Below, one piece after another: positions 5,668-12,117 of a stretch of DNA of 12,518 nt; position 1 is the stretch's first letter; each line of letters opens with the position of its first letter. The position numbers were made by a program, and so were the translations under genes. Under the pieces are notes generated by a model. It saw only the letters and a list, made by a program, of their open reading frames with translations, did not search any database and had not been told where the DNA came from. Source of the DNA: Rhizobiales bacterium CCH10-E5 (GTDB lineage: Bacteria; Pseudomonadota; Alphaproteobacteria; Rhizobiales; Beijerinckiaceae); the NCBI GenBank assembly GCA_001556125.1, contig LSIG01000036.1:1-12518 (forward strand), written 5' to 3'.

Positions 5668-6834
5668 GTGGCCTCGACCTCCCTCCCCTCGGCCGAGCCA
5701 ACTGCCCGCCGCGCCGAAAAACTCGACGCGCTCGCCGGGATTTTGCCGCTGGAGCGCCGCGATCAGCTCGCAAAAATCCTCACCGATGACGATGTCGAGA
5801 CCCTGCGCCATCTCGCCCGCGAGGGCATGGGCGAAAACTCGCTCCGGGCGCTGGCCTCAGATCTCGCTTATCTCGAAGCCTGGGCGCTCGCTTCGACAGG
5901 GTCTGCCCTGCCCTGGCCGGCGCCGGAAGGCCTGACGTTGAAATTTATCGCCCATCACCTTTGGGACCCGGCACGCCGCGCCGAGGATTTTTCGCATGGC
6001 ATGCCGGCCGACGTCGAGGCTGCCCTGCGCGCCGGCGACCATTTGCGCAGCGACGGGCCGCACGCGAGCTCGACGGTGAAACGCCGCCTGGCGCATTGGG
6101 CCACCCTGCACCGCTGGAAGGGGCTTGAAAGCCCGCTGGGGACGCCGGCGATCCGCACCAGCATGCGTCTGGCGGTCCGGGCCAGCGCAAAACCGCGCCG
6201 GCGCAAGAGCAAGCGCGCCGTCACCCGCGACATTTTGGACCGGCTGATCGCGACCTGCCAGACCGACCGTCTCGCCGACACACGCGATCTCGCCATTCTG
6301 CTCGTCGCTTTTGCGTCGGGCGGACGCCGGCGCAGCGAGGTCGCAAAACTGCGTCTCGAGCAGCTCAGCGTTGAGGCTGACGTGCCGCTCGATCCCGATG
6401 ATCAAAGTTTCCCGCGCCTGCCCTGCATGGCGATCGCGCTCGGCCGCACCAAAACCGCCCAGGCCGATGACGACGCCCGGGTGCTGCTGATCGGGCCGCC
6501 CGTGGCGGCACTGCGCGAGTGGATCGAGCGGGCGGATATCAATAAGGGGGCGGTGTTTCGGGCGATCGACCGCTGGGAGGCGATCGACGATCGGGCCCTG
6601 ACGCCGCAGGCGATAAACCTGATCCTGAAACGCCGATGCGCGATGGCCGGGCTCGATCCGGCGGAGTTCTCCGCGCATGGCCTGCGCTCCGGCTATCTCA
6701 CCGAAGCGGCGCGCAACGGCGTCGCCCTGCCCGCCGCCATGCGCCAGTCGCAGCATCGCTCGGTGCAACAGGCCGCGCGCTATTACAACGATGCCGACCA
6801 GGCGCTGGGCAAAGCCGCGCGGCTGGCGATCTGA
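5668..6834 (+). CDS. Tyrosine recombinase / site-specific integrase
   Basis: The enzyme has 388 residues and would cut and rejoin DNA through a covalent 3'-phosphotyrosine. Residues about 40-170 form a core-binding-like helical domain. The catalytic domain contains Arg221 (in GGRRRSEVAKL), a hairpin Lys262 (GRTK), the HGLR motif (His337, Arg340), His363 (SQHRS) and Tyr372 (ARYYND). This is a complete R-K-H-R-H-Y set. The start is GTG 5668, preceded by AGGAG (5658-5662) at 5 bp. The wording HGLRSGYLTEAARNG and QSQHRSVQQAARYYND is typical of plasmid-borne alphaproteobacterial integrases. The gene is divergent from the DUF1612 gene, with the 5521-5559 inverted repeat between them. Multimer resolution or cassette integration are both possible. 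The enzyme looks intact. Confidence 0.9.
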   Translation: MASTSLPSAEPTARRAEKLDALAGILPLERRDQLAKILTDDDVETLRHLAREGMGENSLRALASDLAYLEAWALASTGSALPWPAPEGLTLKFIAHHLWDPARRAEDFSHGMPADVEAALRAGDHLRSDGPHASSTVKRRLAHWATLHRWKGLESPLGTPAIRTSMRLAVRASAKPRRRKSKRAVTRDILDRLIATCQTDRLADTRDLAILLVAFASGGRRRSEVAKLRLEQLSVEADVPLDPDDQSFPRLPCMAIALGRTKTAQADDDARVLLIGPPVAALREWIERADINKGAVFRAIDRWEAIDDRALTPQAINLILKRRCAMAGLDPAEFSAHGLRSGYLTEAARNGVALPAAMRQSQHRSVQQAARYYNDADQALGKAARLAI

Positions 6835-6889
6835 TCTTTCCTTCAGGACCGGCAGCCTTCATGTTTTCGGCGGTCGATGGAGATGCGTC

Positions 6890-7180
6890 ATGCCGATGAG
6901 CGACGACAAGCAACAGCATTTTCATGCTCATCTCGATAAGGCCGTCGATGCAGCCAAGGCAGCCCTGGCGCCGGTGTTCGAGGGTGGCGCCTATGACCTG
7001 CCGGAGGACGAGCTGACGCTGCTGTCGGAGATCTCGTTCAAGCTCGGCATGCTGCGCATGGTCATCATCGACCAGGAGCTGATCGCCGACCAGGTCGAGG
7101 CGCGCTGGCAGGAGGAAAAGACGCGGCGAGCCGCGGCCCTGCTGCGTCTGGAGCAGCGCTCCTCGAACCGGCCCCGGTAA
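6890..7180 (+). CDS. Small helical protein of unknown function downstream of the recombinase
   Basis: The protein has 96 residues, starting at the ATG at 6890 with GGAG (about 6879-6882) 7 bp upstream; a second ATG at 6896 is also possible. I recognise no family. It is mostly helical and charged. Residues about 40-85 (LPEDELTLLSEISFKLGMLRMVIIDQELIADQVEARW) suggest an amphipathic helical pair with coiled-coil character. It lies 55 bp after the recombinase on the same strand, so it is probably co-transcribed and could be an accessory or directionality factor. That role rests on position only. Its stop is 3 bp from the stop of the convergent minus-strand gene. Confidence 0.6.
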   Translation: MPMSDDKQQHFHAHLDKAVDAAKAALAPVFEGGAYDLPEDELTLLSEISFKLGMLRMVIIDQELIADQVEARWQEEKTRRAAALLRLEQRSSNRPR

Positions 7181-7183
7181 CCT

Positions 7184-7516
7184 CTATCGGCATTGCCGCG
7201 GATCGAGCCCGTGCGCCAGAGCGCGACGCGGAGCACACAAACCGCCCGGCGATTGCTGCTGCCAGGAACGGTTAGACGCGCGCGGACAGTCGGACGCGCG
7301 GCGACGCATCGGATCGCTCAGGCGCGGCCAGGACCCACCTTGCCCGGCAGAGGCCACCGCGACCTCGCTAATCGCCACCCGCCCGGCCCGACAGATTGTC
7401 CCGTCGAACCAGCGGCAGCCCTCGCGCTCGCAGGGCGCATTGACCGCTCCGCTGAAACTGGATCCCTCGGCCGCAAACAGTGGGCACATTGTGGCCGGGC
7501 AAAAGGTATTCGTCAT
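7184..7516 (-). CDS. Cysteine-rich small protein, putative metal or Fe-S binder, downstream of repC
   Basis: The protein has 110 residues with eight cysteines (6, 11, 29, 34, 42, 77, 94, 109). The first five form C-x4-C, C-x4-C and C-x7-C spacings around GCRWFDGTIC. The pattern suggests metal or cluster binding, but I cannot name a family. The ATG at 7516 overlaps the stop of the upstream gene as ATGA and has GGGAG about 4 bp before it, which is strong evidence that this short frame is real. It is the last gene of the repABC-repC-downstream run. The residues after about 55 are less patterned, and the gene converges with the 6890-7180 gene with 3 bp between stops. Confidence 0.6.
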   Translation of the reverse strand: MTNTFCPATMCPLFAAEGSSFSGAVNAPCEREGCRWFDGTICRAGRVAISEVAVASAGQGGSWPRLSDPMRRRASDCPRASNRSWQQQSPGGLCAPRRALAHGLDPRQCR

Positions 7517-7824
7517 CGGGCTCCCAAGCCGGAAAGCTGCTCGACCTGGCTGGAGGTGACGATTTCGGCGCCCGCGATCGAAGCGATCCGGCAATCGCGG
7601 TCAACGCGGAATGAAAACCCCTGCCCTGCCAGCCACTGCTCGACCTCCGCCGCGCGCGCTGGCCCAATGCCTTTTTCCGCCTCGAGCTCGGCCCGGCTAT
7701 AGGCCGCCGCGATCCGCGCCAGATTGGCGGCCCTTTCGCGGGCAAAGCGGCCACCGAGTGCCGCGTGGCGACCGGAGAGCAGCACGGTCAGTATTGCTCG
7801 GGACAGTTTGGCCATTGCGAGCAT
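7513..7824 (-). CDS. Small helix-hairpin-helix-like protein downstream of repC
   Basis: The protein has 103 residues from the ATG at 7824, chosen because GAGGG lies 6 bp upstream. TTG 7872 and ATG 7815 are alternatives. Residues about 33-65 (RAANLARIAAAYSRAELEAEKGIGPARAAEVEQWLAG) include EKGIGPARAAEVEQWL. This has the GhG hairpin flanked by helices that is typical of non-specific DNA-binding helix-hairpin-helix motifs. It lies 84 bp after repC on the same strand and overlaps the next gene by ATGA. A DNA-binding accessory role in replication is plausible but inferred; I do not recognise the full-length family. Confidence 0.6.
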   Translation of the reverse strand: MLAMAKLSRAILTVLLSGRHAALGGRFARERAANLARIAAAYSRAELEAEKGIGPARAAEVEQWLAGQGFSFRVDRDCRIASIAGAEIVTSSQVEQLSGLGAR

Positions 7825-7908
7825 CACAAGCCCTCGCGGCGGAGTCTGCAAGGCCGCGATAGCCCTGAGCAAAACATCCAGACAGAGCGTGGCAGCGCTG
7901 CATCACGA

Positions 7909-9138
7909 TCACGCCCGCTTCTTTTCGCGCTTGCGGCTGCCGATCAGCGCCATCAGCATCGGCCCGAGCGAGAACTCCGCCGCTTGCGCCTTTCGTGTCA
8001 GTTCGCGCAGATAGCCGCCGGCGCTGGATATTGCCTCGCCGCGCTGCAGGATCGCCGCCACCACGATCGAGGCCTGGACCTCGTCCATGACGCCAATCGC
8101 CTCCTCCCAGGCGCTTGGGCTGATCCCGAGCATCGGCCGGACGACGGCAACCGTCGCCAAGAAGTCGCGCCAATTGGCGATTCCGCCCTTCGAATAGTCG
8201 ATGAGGTCGGGACAGGCGTCCAGAACCATGCCCAGCGGGAACGTCCCATCCGGCACCCGCTTCGGTTCCGGCACGATCTCCAAACCAACCCCCCTGCTTT
8301 CTGGAAAGCGAGGTTCAAGTTCAACAGGGGAGTCTGGATTTGAATTCTGTATGTGACGCTCATTCTGAGACTCATTGCCGCTCATATTCTGAGTTTTGAT
8401 GTGATTTTCCAGCAGGTTGAGGATTTCGTCAGCCAGCAACGAGAGCTCGTCTGCGATCGGCTCCAGCGCCAAGCGCGTCGCACAGCGCGGAATCCGCGCC
8501 ATGATGCCGCGATAGAGCTGATGGACCTCTGCCCAGTCGGCCGGGCCTTGGCCGCCCTGCTGCGTTGGGACACCTTCCTCGATCCCTGTCGCAATCATTT
8601 TCGCAATGTCGCGCCGGCAGATCGTGATCCGCTCGCGGACCAGGCGCAGCGCCCGCGCTTCGGCCTCGACCTCGGCCGCCAGGGCTTCGAACTCTTCCGA
8701 CCGCACGACAAGCGGCGCTAGGTCGAAGCCGAAGGCGAACTCGATCTCCCCTGCCCTGCCCTTACGGGCGTAGCGCTTGCCGTTGGGGCTATCGCGCCGG
8801 ACGATCAGCCCGGCGTCGACCAAGGCCGCCAGATGGCGCCTGAGCGTCGCCATCGGCATGCCATGTGCGCGCAGACTGAGCTGATGGTTGGACGGGAAGA
8901 CCACGAGGCCTTCGCCGGTCAGGACGGTTTCCGGATGGAACGACAGCAGAGCGTCCAGAACGGCCAGCGCCCGCTCGGGTACGCCGAGCGCATTTTTGGC
9001 CGTGCAGATCGCCCGGAAGATATTCCATTTGTGGACCGCTTTTTCCGGCGGCCGTGTTTTCGCGCTCGCTTGGCTTGCCACGTGGGCAAGCGTCAGCGAT
9101 CGCCGCCCAAAAGGCGTCGTCGAAGGTCGTGTTTCCAT
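7909..9138 (-). CDS. repC: Replication initiator RepC
   Basis: RepC is the replication initiator of repABC plasmids, and this one is 409 residues, the usual length. The N-terminal sequence METRPSTTPFGRRSLTLAHV is near-diagnostic. So are LVVFPSNHQLSLRAHGM (79-94), TLRRHLAALVDAGLIVRRDSPNGKRYARK (98-126) and ERITICRRDI (169-178). Residues about 1-240 contain the DNA-binding winged-helix part. Residues about 243-275 are a polar low-complexity linker, and residues about 300-400 form a separate C-terminal domain. The start ATG follows GAGG/AAGGA at 9141-9150. The 191-bp leader between repB and repC holds the antisense ctRNA, which in this family controls RepC synthesis by attenuation. In characterised members the origin lies within the repC gene. 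Confidence 0.96.
   Translation of the reverse strand: METRPSTTPFGRRSLTLAHVASQASAKTRPPEKAVHKWNIFRAICTAKNALGVPERALAVLDALLSFHPETVLTGEGLVVFPSNHQLSLRAHGMPMATLRRHLAALVDAGLIVRRDSPNGKRYARKGRAGEIEFAFGFDLAPLVVRSEEFEALAAEVEAEARALRLVRERITICRRDIAKMIATGIEEGVPTQQGGQGPADWAEVHQLYRGIMARIPRCATRLALEPIADELSLLADEILNLLENHIKTQNMSGNESQNERHIQNSNPDSPVELEPRFPESRGVGLEIVPEPKRVPDGTFPLGMVLDACPDLIDYSKGGIANWRDFLATVAVVRPMLGISPSAWEEAIGVMDEVQASIVVAAILQRGEAISSAGGYLRELTRKAQAAEFSLGPMLMALIGSRKREKKRA
8328..8412. other. AT-rich segment inside repC, candidate oriV
   Basis: This stretch is markedly AT-richer than the surrounding repC sequence and encodes the polar linker (about residues 243-270). ATTCTGAG occurs twice (about 8361-8368 and 8389-8396), and GAGTC and GACTC sites are present. 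In characterised repABC plasmids the replication origin maps to an AT-rich region within repC, so this is the best candidate here. The location is inferred from composition. Confidence 0.45.
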
Positions 9139-9188
9139 TGTCCTTGCCTCGTTTAGGGCAAAGAAAAGCTGCTCGCCGAAACGGCGCT

Positions 9189-9234
9189 GAATCTGACACG
9201 AGACTCTTGACGGTGATTCGAGGAAGTGCGATTC
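9189..9234. promoter_or_regulatory. Cluster of four GANTC (CcrM methylation) sites over the ctRNA promoter
   Basis: GAATC (9189-9193), GACTC (9202-9206), GATTC (9215-9219) and GATTC (9230-9234) fall within 46 bp. About one per 256 bp is expected at even composition. One site touches the proposed -35 and another overlaps the proposed -10 of the ctRNA. CcrM adenine methylation of GANTC varies through the cell cycle in many alphaproteobacteria. Confidence 0.6.
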
Positions 9235-9235
9235 T
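9207..9235 (+). promoter_or_regulatory. Proposed ctRNA promoter
   Basis: TTGACG (9207-9212) and GATTCT (9230-9235) are separated by 17 bp. Transcription would start near 9242 and run towards the terminator at 9257-9291. The -35 is strong and the -10 is weak. The position and direction match what is expected for the antisense RNA of repABC plasmids. Confidence 0.6.
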
Positions 9236-9241
9236 CAGACT

Positions 9242-9291
9242 GCCAGGAATGAGAAGGGCTTCCGGAACGTCGTTTCGGGGGCCTTTTTCTT
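9242..9291 (+). ncRNA. Antisense counter-transcribed RNA (ctRNA / incA) of the repABC operon
   Basis: A short RNA of roughly 50 nt is predicted on the strand opposite to repABC, in the repB-repC gap. It runs from a promoter at 9207-9235 to a strong intrinsic terminator. Known repABC plasmids all encode such an RNA here. It pairs with the repC leader and promotes termination or blocks repC translation, setting copy number and incompatibility. The exact 5' end is estimated from the proposed promoter. Confidence 0.8.
9257..9291 (+). terminator. Intrinsic terminator of the ctRNA
   Basis: The arms 9257-9267 and 9273-9283 form an 11-bp stem, with three G-U wobble pairs when read as RNA, around loop CGTCG (9268-9272). 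The run TTTTTCTTT follows at 9284-9292. The stem-loop is also the main structural body expected of the ctRNA itself. Confidence 0.85.
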
Positions 9292-9329
9292 TGCTTCAAA
9301 CGCTCCTTTCAGGGTTGATAGTACGCGGT

Positions 9330-10313
9330 TCACGCCCCTGCGCGGCGTTTGAACGCCGCGTAGATTTCGGGAATAGTCTCGACGAGATAAGCACCGAAAT
9401 CGGCGGCTACCTTTTTGTCGATCGTAACGGTCAGTGCTTTCGCATCATCGCGAATGCTGGCGACGCGCAGACCATCGTCAGATCTCCATATCGTCGGCCG
9501 CACGGCCTTTGCCTTCCTTGCTGCCACCCCTTCGAATATCTTGCTGAACCGCTCATCTGAACTCAATGCAGAGAACTGTGCTGCGGCCATCGCTTTACGC
9601 GCCTTTTCGATGGCAGCTGCGCCGTCAAGCCTCGCTGACAATTCAATCCAACGATCGCGCCCAGCCTTCGGCGCAGGCCCGATAGCCTCGATAATGTCGT
9701 TGGGAATTTTGACGGCCGAGGAGATCAGCCGGGACAGGCCAGACTTGTCGACCGACAAAGCCGCCATGATCGTCTCGCGATTAAATCCCCCTTCTTCTAG
9801 GCGCGCCGCGAAGAGAGCCTTCTCGATAAAAGATAGGTCCGTTCGTGCACTGTTTTCTTGCCCCTGGGCAACGACTAACTGCTCGTTCGAAAGAGGCTTG
9901 ACGATAGCTCGAACGGTCTGCCCGAGTTCCTTCAACGCTCGCAGCCGGCGCCGGCCATAGGCGATCTGATATCGGCCCTCGTGATCTGGATGGGGGCGCA
10001 CCAGGATTGGCACCTGCTGGCCATGCTCTCGAATAGAGGCCACCAGAAGCTTATGGTCGTCGCCTGTGTCTGCCAGACGATCGGCGATCAGTGACGCGTC
10101 AATCAGGTCGGTTGCAAGGTCGAGTACCGCGTGGGCCTTCAGCTGTTCGATCGAACGCGTAACAGCGCCGATGGCACCACCTCGCGGGCCAAATGCGCTC
10201 GACTGCAGGCCTTGAATCGGCTGTGTCGGGCTGGCAGGCGGAGGCATGGCCGCCGAGTTGCCGGCCGGCAACTTTTCGTCGAGCAGCCCAGCCAAGAGGT
10301 TCTTGCGCGCCAT
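9330..10313 (-). CDS. repB: Plasmid partition protein RepB (ParB family)
   Basis: RepB is the centromere-binding partition protein, and at 327 residues it is of usual length. The N-terminus MARKNLLAGLLDEK is the typical RepA-interacting motif. Residues about 66-160 form the ParB N-terminal domain with YGRRRLRAL (119-127) and QENSARTDL (152-160), corresponding to the CTP-binding boxes of the family. Residues about 178-200 form a helix-turn-helix (TIMAALSVDKSGLSRLI) for parS binding. The C-terminal 80 residues form the dimerisation part. The start codon shares one base with the repA stop (TGATG), so translation is coupled. Unusually, an intact parS palindrome lies within codons 14-19. A 20-bp palindrome occupies the last codons. 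Confidence 0.95.
   Translation of the reverse strand: MARKNLLAGLLDEKLPAGNSAAMPPPASPTQPIQGLQSSAFGPRGGAIGAVTRSIEQLKAHAVLDLATDLIDASLIADRLADTGDDHKLLVASIREHGQQVPILVRPHPDHEGRYQIAYGRRRLRALKELGQTVRAIVKPLSNEQLVVAQGQENSARTDLSFIEKALFAARLEEGGFNRETIMAALSVDKSGLSRLISSAVKIPNDIIEAIGPAPKAGRDRWIELSARLDGAAAIEKARKAMAAAQFSALSSDERFSKIFEGVAARKAKAVRPTIWRSDDGLRVASIRDDAKALTVTIDKKVAADFGAYLVETIPEIYAAFKRRAGA
9341..9360. repeat. 20-bp palindrome in the 3' end of repB
   Basis: CGCGGCGTT (9341-9349) and AACGCCGCG (9352-9360) are perfect 9-bp inverted arms separated by TG. They form a very stable stem in RNA of either strand. The element lies about 10 bp inside the repB stop, just upstream (in mRNA sense) of the ctRNA-controlled leader. 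It may influence readthrough from repB into repC or protect the mRNA end. No T-run follows, so it is not a standard terminator. Confidence 0.5.
10257..10272. other. parS: parS centromere site inside repB
   Basis: GTTGCCGGCCGGCAAC is a perfect 16-bp palindrome matching the repABC parS consensus GTT-N4-GC-N4-AAC. It is identical to the site upstream of repA at 11649-11664. It lies within the early repB codons for KLPAGN. The flanking bases CGA before it and TTTT after it are shared with the other copy in inverted orientation, giving 23 identical bases. RepB is expected to bind here. Confidence 0.8.
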
Positions 10314-11521
10314 CAGCTTCGTCTCCAGGCGGAGAGGATCAGCTGTTCGATCTCGTTATTGACGTTGTCCAACGCCTCGAGCGCTCGGTCATAGGTCGAA
10401 CGGGTGAATTGGTCGCGACTGACCTCATAGAGCGTTTGCTTGGTGATTCCCGCATCCGAAATGGCCGTGCTCTTCAGCATGGGGTAATTCAGGACATGTT
10501 CTCCGAACATGGAACGCATGAACGACATCATCTGGTTCTGAGGACCATCTCCGGGTTCATATCGGGTGACGAGATAACGCATCCAGTCATAGCCCATGTT
10601 GCCGCCGGCATTGGCGACGACGCCGAGCAGATCGGAGGTCATGATCAAAAACTGGCACATCGACATGACGTCAAGCATCTGCGGATGAACCGTCACGAGC
10701 ACCGCCGTCGCGCAACATAGGGCTGACAGCGTCAGGAAACCGAGTTGGGGAGGGCAATCGACGACGACTATGTCATAATCATCTGCGACTGACGCCAGCG
10801 CCGAATCCATGCGAGTAAAGAACATCGTCTCAAGCTGCTTCTGGCCCATGAGTGCTTTCGGAGTTTCGTGTTCAAACTCCATCAGCTCGAGATTGCCCGG
10901 CACCAAATCGAGATTGGCAAAGTAGGTTTTCCTGATGACCTCTTTCAGATCCCGGCGCTGTTCGTCATAGCGGATCGCTCCGTAGAGGGTCTGATTGTCG
11001 CCGACGTCGAATTCCGGTTGGAAACCGTGGAGCGCCGAGAGGCTAGCTTGCGGGTCAAGATCAATCGCTAGGACGCGGTAGCCGCGCAAAGCATGATACT
11101 GAGCCAGATGGGCCGCAGTCGTCGTTTTGCCACTGCCCCCTTTGAAGTTAACCACGGTGATGACCTGCAAATGCTCGTCGCGGTCACGACGCGGGATATA
11201 CTTGCGATCGGCTTTTCCACCGATATCGAGAAATTCTCGGAGCGCTTGGATATCTTCGACAGTGTATGACCGCCGTCCTTGCCGGCCGACATCCACCTGC
11301 GGGCCTTTGCCTTCGAGAGACAGTCGCCGCAGGTAGCCGTCATTTATTCCAATCAGCTTGGCGGCTTCGATTGACGAAAAGCGCCTGAGCGTCTTGCGGG
11401 CTTCAGGCGGGAAGAGCTGGAGTCGGTGAGCTTGCAGCTTAGACGACAACTCGCGCGCGTGAGCGCCGACCAACTCGTGGATCGCCTTCTTGGACTGGAC
11501 AGGATTGAAGGCGGGTTCCAC
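10313..11521 (-). CDS. repA: Plasmid partition ATPase RepA (ParA family)
   Basis: RepA is the partition motor and autorepressor of repABC operons; at 402 residues it is full length. Residues about 45-100 form a MerR-like helix-turn-helix (FSSIEAAKLIGINDGYLRRL). The deviant Walker A box KGGSGKTTT spans 127-135, Walker A' DLDPQAS spans 154-160 and Walker B YDIVVVDCPPQ spans 249-259. These are all typical of ParA ATPases that bind DNA non-specifically when ATP-bound. The start is GTG 11521 with a weak ribosome site. The stop shares a base with the repB start. The 173-bp upstream region holds parS, two GANTC sites and a GGTTAA direct repeat, consistent with an operator/promoter region that RepA and RepB repress. 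Confidence 0.96.
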   Translation of the reverse strand: MEPAFNPVQSKKAIHELVGAHARELSSKLQAHRLQLFPPEARKTLRRFSSIEAAKLIGINDGYLRRLSLEGKGPQVDVGRQGRRSYTVEDIQALREFLDIGGKADRKYIPRRDRDEHLQVITVVNFKGGSGKTTTAAHLAQYHALRGYRVLAIDLDPQASLSALHGFQPEFDVGDNQTLYGAIRYDEQRRDLKEVIRKTYFANLDLVPGNLELMEFEHETPKALMGQKQLETMFFTRMDSALASVADDYDIVVVDCPPQLGFLTLSALCCATAVLVTVHPQMLDVMSMCQFLIMTSDLLGVVANAGGNMGYDWMRYLVTRYEPGDGPQNQMMSFMRSMFGEHVLNYPMLKSTAISDAGITKQTLYEVSRDQFTRSTYDRALEALDNVNNEIEQLILSAWRRS

Positions 11522-11584
11522 AGCGATCTCGCGTAAACACGGAAAGTAGCGCGCATAGCGCCGATTGCCGTGACAAGATCACCC

Positions 11585-11629
11585 GATTCCCTGAGTCTGG
11601 CAAGCGATTAAGGGTTAATGAGTGGTTAA
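11585..11629. promoter_or_regulatory. repA upstream control region: GANTC pair and GGTTAA direct repeat
   Basis: GATTC (11585-11589) and GAGTC (11593-11597) are two CcrM sites 8 bp apart. GGTTAA at 11613-11618 and 11624-11629 is a direct repeat with an 11-bp period, about one helical turn. In the repA direction a TTGCCA -35-like box lies at 11597-11602, but its -10 is unclear. The region would carry the repABC promoter and RepA operator. Confidence 0.45.
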
Positions 11630-11643
11630 CACATGGGCGCCTG

Positions 11644-11684
11644 AAAAAGTTGCCGGCCGGCAACTCGCCGATTCCAAATCGGCG
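11644..11684 (-). terminator. Tandem stem-loops and T-run after vapC, overlapping parS
   Basis: On the minus strand, after the vapC stop at 11695, a stem of 8 bp (11684-11677 with 11673-11666, 3-base loop) is followed by the parS palindrome (11664-11649) and then five T residues. The second stem with its T-run has the layout of a rho-independent terminator and would insulate vapBC from repABC. The termination role is inferred. Confidence 0.5.
11649..11664. other. parS: parS centromere site upstream of repA
   Basis: This is a perfect palindrome, GTTGCCGGCCGGCAAC, matching the repABC parS consensus GTT-N4-GC-N4-AAC and lying 128 bp before repA. It is the second of two identical copies. On the minus strand it is directly followed by TTTTT (11648-11644), so in vapC transcripts it also has the form of an intrinsic terminator. 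Confidence 0.85.
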
Positions 11685-11694
11685 GGTGCCTGCG

Positions 11695-12117
11695 TTATCG
11701 GTCAAGCGGCCCACCGGCGAACGGGTTCCTGATCGTCAGACGACCATCGACGTCAAAGCCGTCCTGCATGTCCTCTGACCAGAATGTCGAGCATTCCATG
11801 CGCAATGCAGCCGCCAACATCATCGCGTCATAGACGGAAAATTGATATCGTTCAGCCAGCTCAATCCCGACTGAGTGGATTTCGAGATCGAGCGCTGCGA
11901 TCGGCTTTACCAGCGTCTTGATGGCGTCGAGCGCGTCTCGCAGCTCGCGCCAGTCAAGGGACAGTTTGCGGCGGCCAACATTGGCAAACTCGTTGAGCGC
12001 CTGCACGCTCGTCGCACATCCTTTGGCCAGCAGCGCTTCGGCCTGAACCGACTTCGGATCTATAGAGAACGCGTAGATCAAGACGTTCGTGTCCACGAAC
12101 TCACGCGGCGATGTCAC
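11695..12117 (-). CDS. vapC: PIN-domain toxin, VapC type
   Basis: The protein has 140 residues and is predicted to be a magnesium-dependent ribonuclease toxin. The acidic PIN residues are visible: Asp in FVDTNVLIYAF (near residue 9), Glu in ALNEFANV, Asp in SVYDAMMLAAAL, and Asp in FWSEDMQDG. VapC toxins cleave tRNA or rRNA and halt translation until neutralised by VapB. The start is GTG 12117, because it overlaps the antitoxin stop as GTGA (12117-12114) and leads directly into the FVDTN strand. A longer in-frame start at 12150 would overlap the antitoxin by more and adds nothing recognisable. The gene is upstream of, and probably separately transcribed from, repA. Confidence 0.88.
   Translation of the reverse strand: MTSPREFVDTNVLIYAFSIDPKSVQAEALLAKGCATSVQALNEFANVGRRKLSLDWRELRDALDAIKTLVKPIAALDLEIHSVGIELAERYQFSVYDAMMLAAALRMECSTFWSEDMQDGFDVDGRLTIRNPFAGGPLDR

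Noticed and set aside
5857..6768. 303-codon open frame antisense to the recombinase
   Set aside because: It has no recognisable domain, and the plus-strand frame carries a complete recombinase catalytic set with a good ribosome site.
7193..7862. Plus-strand frames opposite the two small genes after repC
   Set aside because: The translations are arginine/proline/alanine-rich shadows. The minus-strand pair has ribosome sites and an ATGA overlap.
9054..9560. 168-codon plus-strand frame across the repB-repC gap
   Set aside because: It runs antisense through repC, the ctRNA and repB, and its translation has no recognisable features. The ctRNA explains plus-strand signal here.
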